In this document: positions 1-10,000 of the stretch, in pieces | How positions within the stretch are numbered: position 1 is the first letter of the stretch | Layout of the letters: each line of letters starts with the position of its first letter | Notes under the pieces: model-generated | What the model saw: the letters and a program-made list of their open reading frames with translations, nothing else | The model's database searches: none | What the model was told of the DNA's origin: nothing | Made by a program: the position numbers and the translations under genes | From: Streptococcus mitis | GTDB lineage: Bacteria; Bacillota; Bacilli; Lactobacillales; Streptococcaceae | Reading direction: 5' to 3' | DNA length: 60,705 nt | Assembly: GCF_946190275.1 (NCBI RefSeq) | Contig: NZ_CAMHZQ010000014.1 | Location: forward strand, 1 to 60,705

Positions 1-1060
1 TCGATTGCTGCTTTTTCTGTCGCTGCTGCTTCGTCTAAGGCTGCTTTTGCTTTCGCTTTCGCTGTATCTAAGTTTCCTGGTGTATGAACTTCTGCGATTG
101 CAGTTTTACCTGTTTCCTTAGCAACTTCAACAACTTCGATAGTTTTCGCTGCGTCTACTTTAGCTTGTTCGGCTGCTTTAACTTTATCTACTTCTGCTGC
201 TTTAGTTTGTTTTTCAGTTTCTGTCAAACTATTGTCTGCTTTGATTGCTTCTTTTTCTGCTGTTGCTGCATCTTCTAATGCTGCTTTCGCTGCTGTCTTA
301 GCTGCTTCTAAGTTTCCAGGTTGATGTACTCCTTTAACAGCTGCATCAGCTGCTTCTTTCGTAGTAGCTAATGTTTCTGCTGTGTTTGCTGCATCAATCA
401 GACCTTTTTGTTTCGTTACTTCATCTTTTAATTTTTGAAGTTGTGTTTCTCTTTCTGCTGAAGTTAGAGTTCCGTCATTTTCAATCTTAGATTTTTCTAC
501 AGCTGCGATTGCTTCTAATTGAGATTTCGCTTTTTCTTTCGCTGCTTCTAAGTTACCTGGTGTGTGAACTTCTGCGATTGCAGTTTCACCAGTTCTCTTA
601 ACGACATCTACTACTTCGATCGTTTTCGCTGCGTCAACTTTTGCTTGTTCAGCTTCTTTAACTCGATCTACTTCTTCTTTCTTAGCTTGTTTTTCAGTAG
701 CTGTCAAGCTTGAATCATCTGTAATTGCTTGTTTTTCATTTTCTGCCGCTACATCTAAGGATGCTTTTGCAACTCTCTTAGCTTCATCTAATGTTCCCGG
801 TGTATGGATTTTCTCTACTTCGAAGACTCCATTATCTTGAGCAGTTTTCACTCCATCTGCATCTGTTGCTGCATCAACCTTCACTTTTTCAGCTTCTTTA
901 ACAGTATCAACTCTTGAAACTTTTTCAGCTTTTTGTTCTTTCGTTAAGCTTCCATCTGCTTCAATCTCTGCTTTTTCATTTTTCGCTGCTTCTTCAATAG
1001 CATCTTTAGCTTGTGCTTTGAGAACTTCTAGGCTTCCTGCTACACCTACATCACTTTTAC
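1..1060 (-). repeat. DUF1542-like helical repeats, 240-bp period
   Basis: Within the giant surface protein, an 80-residue helical unit recurs with boundaries near 798, 558, 318 and 78 on the plus strand. Each unit contains HxPGxLxxAK, an Ala/Lys/Glu helix, a D(G/N/D)SLT turn and an EKQxK helix. Copies near 558 and 78 are much closer to each other (TAIAEVHTPGNL) than to the copy between them, so a 480-bp two-unit block was probably duplicated. This resembles the DUF1542 repeats of staphylococcal and streptococcal wall proteins. The array continues beyond the window. Confidence 0.75.
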
Positions 1061-4000
1061 TTGTTAGACCAGTTGTTCCACTAGTTGTTTGAACTGTAAC
1101 TACTGAACGGTCTTTTACTTGGGCTGCTTTTAATGTTACTTTTCCTGTCGTAGCATCTACTGGTACTTCTGGATCTGAACTTGACCAAGTTCCGTCTTCT
1201 GCTCTTGTTAATGTTACTGTTTTAGCAGTTTCATCTTCGGCAGTATAAGTAATTGTAGCTGTTCCTTTAGCCGTTAAGTTCGGTGTGATATCAACTGTTG
1301 CATCTTCTTTTGGTGAAACTTCTGGTGTTGCTGGTCTTACTTTTACAACAACTTCAGCATTTTCTGTCGTTCCATCTGCATAAGAAATGACAACTGGAAT
1401 TGTGTATTGGTGATCGTTTTCGATATCTGGTAATGGTGCTGTTTCCCTTACTTCTAAAATCTTAGCACGTCTGAATTCTTTTGTTTCATCGCCATCAGTA
1501 ACAGCTGTTACACCTGCATTCCATGATAAATCATCTGTTTTCAATACTGAGTCAGCTTTCTTAACAACATCTGTAAGTTTTACAGTATGTGCTAACAGTG
1601 TGTAACTTGCTTGATCAGAATCTGTGGCAACTTTATCCTCACCCTTAGTTGCAATTGCTGTTGCTGTATCACTTACAAGGTTACGAGGGATTTCAAGACT
1701 ATTATCACGAAGTGTTACACCTTCTGGAGCAGTTCCTTCAATTTGCCATCCTGTTTCATAGTTTCGTAAAACTACTTCACTACCATTCACAGGTACAGTA
1801 ATTTTATCTCCACTATTCGTTTCAGCAGGCGTTACTTTTACATTACCATTTTGCCATTGAGAAATTTCTGGTGCTGTTGGTTTAGCTTCTTTAACTACAA
1901 CCGAAACTGTTATTTCTTCTTCAGTCGTATCAGGGTAATGAACTACTACTGTTCCTTGTTTCACACCAGAAGTTCTAGTATCTGGTTTATCACTTTGTTT
2001 CCATGTGAAAGTAGTATTCGTTGGTAATGCAGTTACATTTTCAATACCATTTGACGCTTGTGGTTCATCTCCGATATTTACAACTTGTTCTTTAGCAATA
2101 GGCTCGTAAGTTTCAGCATTATTTTTCTCACGAACAGTTTCTGAAAGTGTAATTGGTTGTACTTGAGTAGCATCATTCACTCCAGCTCCTGCATGACGAT
2201 ATGTAACATCTCCATTTGGAGCAACTACAAGTTCGGCGATATTTACTGAAGGGTTAGCTTTCTTAACTGCTTCTTTTACTGCTGTTTTTTCTTTATCATT
2301 AAGAGCAGCTGGATTCGATGTTGGAACTTTCTCTACTGGTAACAATCCTGCAAATGCCTCATTTTCATATGAGTCCACTTTACCATTCTTATTACTTTCG
2401 TGACGTGTTACTACGCGATCTCCTGCTTGGAATTTCTCCTCACCTGTTAACGTTAGAGTAATACTTCCATCTTGAGCAACTGTGAATGTACGATCCGTTC
2501 TATCACTTTCATATCCGTGTTCTGTTTTAGTAAGTTGCATACCTACTCCACGAACTGCGACATGTATGATATCTCCATTTTCCACAGCAGTATTCGGTTT
2601 AATCGTTACTGTATTATCTTTTTCTTTAAATACTGACGTAATCTCTACTGGTTTTACTTCTAAAACAGGTACTTCAATATCTTTACGAGTATTATCAGCA
2701 TAAGTTAACTCTACCGTAACTTTACCATTTGTAATAGCTCCATTGTTTTTAACAGCTTTTGAAGTTGGTTTTGGTTGATTTTCTGGTACTGAAATCTTAC
2801 TTAATACACGTTCATATTGAGAAGCGTCCACACGTCCTTGTGCTGTTGTATCTTTTTCAGCTCGAACAGATGCTTCTGTGGCTGTTGGTTTAGATTTATT
2901 TGCATCAGTAGTATCTAACGGTACTTCAATTATTTCTGTAGATTTATCTGGATATGTTACTGTTGCATTGATATATAGCGAACCATCAGCTTTTGTATTC
3001 ACACGTCCATTATCTTTCATTTCAAACGCCAAATCATTTGTCGTTCTTGTTACATTTACAGAACCTCTATCAGTTGTAAATCCTAATGTTGCTTTAACTC
3101 TATTAAACTCCTCAGTACTTAAATTCGTATTTGGCGCAGTAATATCACGTTCAATCTTAACTTTAGATACTGTTGGAGTATATTTCGCAGCTTGTGTTAA
3201 TACTTTGAACAATACTCGAGCTTCACTAGATGAATTATCTACAGCTACACCTTGTTTTTCAAGCAGTTTATTTTCTGCTGGGTCAGTTGCAGAAGCATAA
3301 CGCGCTTCTCCTCCAATGATATCTCCATTAACCCAAGGCGTTGTTCCTTCTTTGAATTTATTCAATGTACCTGAAACTCTTAATGTTTGCTCGCCTGAAG
3401 TTTCTGTTTCCCCATTTCTAGCAAGTTTAGTATTCGTTAATCCATTTCCTAAATCTACGCTATTTCCTTCACGGTTATAGAATCCAGCTTCTAATAATTT
3501 TCCAGAATTATCACGTAATGTTGCTACATTCACATTTGTAGTTTCAGTTGGTGTAATGTAAACTACACGGTTTCCTTGTCCATCTGTTTCAGTATTTTGG
3601 AAGTCAACTGTTGGATATTCATGATCTCCTTGTCCAGCTACTCCTGTCGGTACATTACTTTCGATACCGTCACTTGTTAATACTTTTACAGTTACATCAG
3701 AACCATCTTTTACAAAACGGTCTTTAATCGTAATTGTTGCATTTTTCTTATCGATTTTCAACGGTGAGTCTGCTGGGAAACTCCAATTATCAACTCCCCA
3801 TTCTTTCGTAGCTCTAACCGTTACTGGTTGAGGATTTTCTCCTGTTTGTGGAGTATATGTTACGTCAATGAATTTTACATATGGCTCATTTCCACTCGTA
3901 ATCACAACATCCCCATTATCCTTTGAAGTAATAACTGGTGTTGATGGTTGTACTTGGAATTCAATTTCTTTTTCCTTATAACGTAGTCCATTATATTCTG

Positions 4001-7000
4001 CGCTACTTCCCGACAAATCGTTTCTTGTACTTCCAAAGTCAGTTATTCCTGCATAATCTCTTGGGAAGTACGCTCTTACTTTTCGAGTAAATTTCCCTGG
4101 AGTAGTAAATCTCAACGTTTCAGAGAAGTTAGGAGGATTATTTCCGTCCACAAAAGCAAACTTCGTTCCTTCTGGGAATGCCGGTTCACCTTGGCTCGTT
4201 CCATCATTCACTCTTAAATATTCTCTTGCCGTTTGAGTAGATGTTCCAACAGGTACTGGAGAGATAATCTTATTAGCCGTTTCATCTGTTGTTTTGTCTT
4301 TCTTGAAGGCTACATCCACTACATTCACACGGAATTTAACATCAGTTTGGTTTCCTGATTCTACACCATTAACCCCATCTGATGCTTTCAATGTTACTGT
4401 TCTTAATCCTAATGGTGCATTTGCAGCAACTACTCCTGAAATAGTGTGGTCAACTCGGTTTTCTGAGTTTTGAACAGTTTTTCCTGTCAGGTTAACATCA
4501 TTATTGTTTGTTCCATTAAATGATACGCCGTCAGGTAATCCAGAAACATATCGCAAGTTAACTCGTCCTGCTGCATCATTATCATAAACCGTTAATGGAA
4601 CATTTAATTTTGCTCCGCGGAATACTGTTATAATTGGTGAAGAGTTTTCACTATCATCTAATGCAGTTACAGTATTATTGTCTGTTAAATTCTTCAATTT
4701 AACTGTTGGCGGGGTTTCCTCTGTTGCAATAATTGTCGGTGTTTTTTCCACATAAGCTGGCGTATAAATTATTACGTCCTCACCATTAATTGTACGGCTA
4801 TGTTTTCCACCATTTCCTCCTGGGAACGTTGTTCTAACTTTATACTCTGTATGTGTTCCGCTAGTTAGCGTTGTATTATCATTAACACTAGCATTACCTT
4901 TATACCATTCAAATCTCATATCTGGTGATGGTAAATAAGTATCGTCAATCGTTCCACCATTAGAAGTAATTCCACCTACAAAATTATGCGGATCACCTAA
5001 TGCAGTCCCAGCTTGAACCCTTTTTGTTGTAGTTTTTAATTCAACATCTGCAATTGTATACTTAAACTTATATGTTTTTTCATTATTTAAGGCATCTTTT
5101 ACTGTTACATTAGCAGTATAATCTCCTAATCTGTTTATATTTTCTACTACATTATTTGTAGTAATTTGATATTGCGGATTAGTACTATTTTGAAGATTTG
5201 TTTTTTCTACATCACGACCGTTTTGTTTATTGAACCAAACACCTTCAGGAATACCAGAAGCTTTTAAGTAAGCAGTAGTTCCCGAGTTATCATTTACTCT
5301 AAATGTAGGATTAAATGCAGCTCCGCGATAAATAATAAAGTGAGTATCATTCGCATTTTCTGTTAATTTTCTACCCTCAACCCAAACTTCTGGAGGTTGT
5401 GTATCCGATTTAGCTACCGGAATTTCAACAGTATCTGTAGAACGGTCAGGATAAGTCACTGTTGCTCCTACAAAATAAGTTCCATCTGATTTACGTTGGA
5501 TTCTTCCGCTATCTTTCATAGAAATCGTCAGATTATCAGTATCTCTATTAACTTTTAACTCTGTTTGATCTTTACCTTTTGCTTTCGCAGTTTCTGATAG
5601 AGCAAAAGTAATTCCTTGTTTAAGTGTGTTAAATTCAGTTTCTGTTACCGTTGCACCATTTGCTGTAATATCTTTAGCAATAGTTTGTGCTGTTGCTGTC
5701 GGAGTATATTTAGTTGCTTGTGTCAACACTTTAAATTTAACACGAGTTGAGTTTGAAATAGATGAGTTCAAATCTCTCATCTCGTTACCCGCAGCGTCAG
5801 TCGCCACAACATAACGTGTTACTAAATCTCCATCTGTCCATGGATTATTATGATTTGATTTGTTTGTTGGATCAAGTTTACCAGAAACTGTAATGTCTCT
5901 TGGTGCTACAACTTCATTATTATTTTGTTTTGTCAATTCATTATAGTTCAAACCATAATCTAAATTAAATTGTCTATTATCTTGTGTTGATAATCTAGTT
6001 TCTATTAATTTATTAGAATTATCGCTTACTGTTCCTAATGTAAATGACGTTGTTTCTGTAGGTGTTACATAAACTACACGCTCTCCATTTTCAACTCTAG
6101 TTGTATTTGAATTGAATGTAAATGTCGGAGCTACACGTTCCCCCGCAGTTGCATTTGCTGTCGTTTCATTACTGTTCACACCCGAAGCAGCTACCTTAGC
6201 TGTTACTGCTTGACCATCTTTCACTTCACGGTCTTTAATCGTAACCGCTCCACTTTGAGGATTAATCGCTACTCCATCTGCAGGAGCATCGCTTGCTAAC
6301 GCCCAAGTTCCATTTGTTTTCGTAGCTGTTACTGTTTTTTGTCTGTTGTCTTTATCCGTATAAGTAAAGCTTAATGTATTTACATTCGTTTGGTTTGTAT
6401 GCGCAACTACAACATCTCCATTTGTAACTGTTACTGTTGGTGCTGTAGGTTTAACACGGAATTCAACCTCACGAGTTAGATAAGCGCGACCTCTAATTTC
6501 AGTTACGTCATCACCCGTTGCATCTGTTGGAGGAGTTGGTTCTCCGTTTGTTGATGCATTATTTGTTGGATAGAATGCCCCAGCTTTTACAACATGCACC
6601 CCTGGAGTATTAAAACTTAGTTTTCTTCTAAATTCTTTATTATTTGCCCCAGTAATGAATCGGAATGCCATTCCTTGTGGGAACATATTATCATTTCTGT
6701 CTGCACCATTATTTACAGTTAAGTAATCATTTGGATCTGGAGATAGTTGATTTAACTCTAATTCATCCGAAACCTTAGATACTCCAGCAGTTTCTGAGCG
6801 ACCTCTTTCAAAGTCAATATCTAATACACGAACACGGAATTTAACTTCTTTTTTATTTCCTTTATCAACACTTCCTGTAGCATCATCAGACACTTTCAGT
6901 GTAACTTCACTAATTCCAAGTGTTGCGTTCGGCGCTACTTTCCCTCTTACTGTGTATGAACCAGGTGCATTTTCAGTTCTACCATTTTGGTTAATAATAA

Positions 7001-10000
7001 CATTACTATTAGCTGTTGCACTTTCATTGAACCACACTCCCCTAGGAAGACCAGCATTATTCACATAGCTAATATTAACATTACCTGTTTTTGCATTATC
7101 AAAGAATGTAAGAGGTAATTCAAGGTTTGCACCACGATAAATATCAATTGTTGGTGAATTTGATACATTATTTGTTAATTCAGTTCCATTTAATTTAACA
7201 GTTGGAGCTACTGTATCTCGTACATCAAATCTAACATCTCTTTCAATTGATGCTGGACGATAAATTGTATAATCGTGACCATCAATTCTCTTCACAACTG
7301 ACGCTGTATTGTTAGGGAATGTAACAGTCGCTTTATACTTCGTAACACTTCCTACAGTATCTAATTTCGTATCATTTCCTCTAGTTGTTTGACCCTCCTT
7401 CCAAGAATAAGTAGCATTATCTGGAAGATATTTAGATACATCTGTACCTGAATTACTATCAACTGCTTTTAGATAATCTCTTGCGTCTCCTAATTGTGAA
7501 TTGATTTCTACAGTTTTTGGTGTGTTTTTAGGTTGTACATCGACTACTGTATATTGGAATTTATAAGTTTTCTCATTTCCTTGCGCATCTCTTACTACAA
7601 CATTGGCATCATGCGTTCCTAGATTTGCTGTATTTGAAACTGTATTGTTTATTGCTAATTGGTAAGACGTTCCACTTTGAAGATTTTCTTTAGGACTATC
7701 AGAACCACCATTTTTATTAAACCATACTCCTTCTGGAACATTGTTTATTTTAAAGCTTGAAACTGTTCCAGAGTTATCATTCACAACAAATGTTGGGTTG
7801 AATGTTGCTCCACGGTAGATAACAAAACGGTTAGCAGAAGCATTTTCAGTCAATGTTTTACCATTCATCGATACCGTAGGAGCTTCTGTATCTCGTTGAA
7901 TAATTCTATATTTATAGAAATAATCTTTTTCTTCACCTGATTCATCAGCTACTGTAATTTTAGATGTATATTCACCCGGTGTTTCTGTTAGAGAAACATT
8001 ACCTGCAAATCGAGCTTCAGAAGTATTTTTGATTGTTGCACTATTTATCGTTCTAAAGTTAGATCCTGTATTCGGAGATGTAATACCTGGACGCAAGTTA
8101 TCGATATTAAATTTTGTTAAATTTCCTTTATCATCCCATGCCTCCACCCTTGGTTGGAAGCGTTCTCCTTGAATCACTTCGTAAAGGACACTTGCTCCTT
8201 CGCGTGTTTCTGAAACTTCTTGACCTTGAACACGTACCTTCGGCGGAACAATCGCTTGAATTTTTTGATTATCTGAAGTTACTAAATCTGATTCAACAGT
8301 ACGTTTTTCACTTCCTGCGTAATCAAGATAAGTATCAGTTTTAATAATAGAACGTGCATAATATTTCCCTTCTTTTACAGATGGAAGATTAAATGTTGCT
8401 ACACCACTTGAGTTAGCATTAGTCACCCCTATTTCTTCTGTTTTTGCAACACCATTTTCTACATACTCACGGAATAATGTGATTGATTTTCCATTATTTC
8501 CATCTTTTACTGTCACTGTTGCAGCTGAACCTACGAAGAATTTCTGTGGTTTTACTATTGTAGGATTCTTAGGTCTTGTAGCAATGTTGAAGTATCCATC
8601 ATCAGCACTTCCATCACGGAATGTACGTTTATACTTATATTTATGAAGGCCTGGAGTCTCACCAGCGTCTCTACCTAACGCTTCTTTTGATAACTCGTTT
8701 CCTTCTTCATTGAAGAAATAGAAATTTTGTCCATATTCGTTATTAGCTTTTTGTTTACCTGCTTCGAAGTTATTTTCATACCCCTCATACATTACATATG
8801 AAGTGAAGTCAATTGCATGCAAACTTCCTGCTCCTCCATAAGTAACAAGTCCTCTATGCGACTCAATATTATCAATATTAACGCCACCTGTTCCTGATAC
8901 ATTTCCTAGTACAGTACCTTGTGGATTTCCATTAGCATCTCTTTTCAAAGTAGCAGCATTTGATGGCCACCCCTTATTGTAAAAGTGATCTTGATCAATT
9001 AGGAATGTCCCATTCCCTTTCAATTTCATAACGAAACGGTCTGTTGCATCTCTTTCCGAATTTGTTTGCGCATAGAATTGGTCAACCTGAGTACGGACTT
9101 TAACTCCTTCATTTTGAACGGCTTTAAGCCCCGCTGCATAAGCTAATTTTTTCGGATTATTAGTTCCATTTGTTTGGAAAGAAATACGATAAGAATCTCC
9201 TGTACGTTCAGGAATTTCAAAGTAATAAACACTTCCTCCAGAATTTTTGATAATATCAAATTTTTCATTAGCTTTTTTCCTTGATTCTGCTGATTCAAGA
9301 ACCGCCTTATAAAATCCTCTATTAATACTTCCTACCCCGGTTTCTTCTCTAGCTAAATCATTCAAGCTACCTGTTGCATAAGCTTCAGCACCAGCTCCCA
9401 TACCTTGACGGAAAATTACATTATCCATTGTTCCTCTTGTTACACGTTTTAATCCTGCTGCTTGCAGTGCAAGTTCAATAGACGGAGCTGTGAACACTTC
9501 TCCAGTAGAAAGTTTCGTTACTCTTGCAGTATTCGCTTTGACCGCTTGTCCATTTGGAACTGTAAAGAAGAAACTATTTGAATAATAATTATTATATCCG
9601 CCTTTATTCGCTACGAATTCCCACGTAAATCCATCAGCAGTAGGTACTGTTCTCATATATGCAAATTTTTGTGCATTCTCTACTTTTTCATTACGTCCAT
9701 CAATAGCACCATCTTGTCTGATACTATGGAAAATATACGTATATTTTTTATAAGGTGTAGGTTCTGTACCATTGTCATAGTAGTACTCTAAGGAGTTATA
9801 AAAATTCTTCCCTGCTTCACGTGCTTGACGGTTTAAACGATTGCCCGGCAGTACTGCTTCAGGTTGAGCACTAGGTTGGTTGTTAAGGAATCCTTCAGTA
9901 TAGTCACGAGCTTGTTTTAAGTCCGCTAATGCTTTTTTAAAGTCTTCTTCAGACAATACTGCGTTTTCATCAGCAAGTCCAAGTTTTTCGTTTAACTTGT

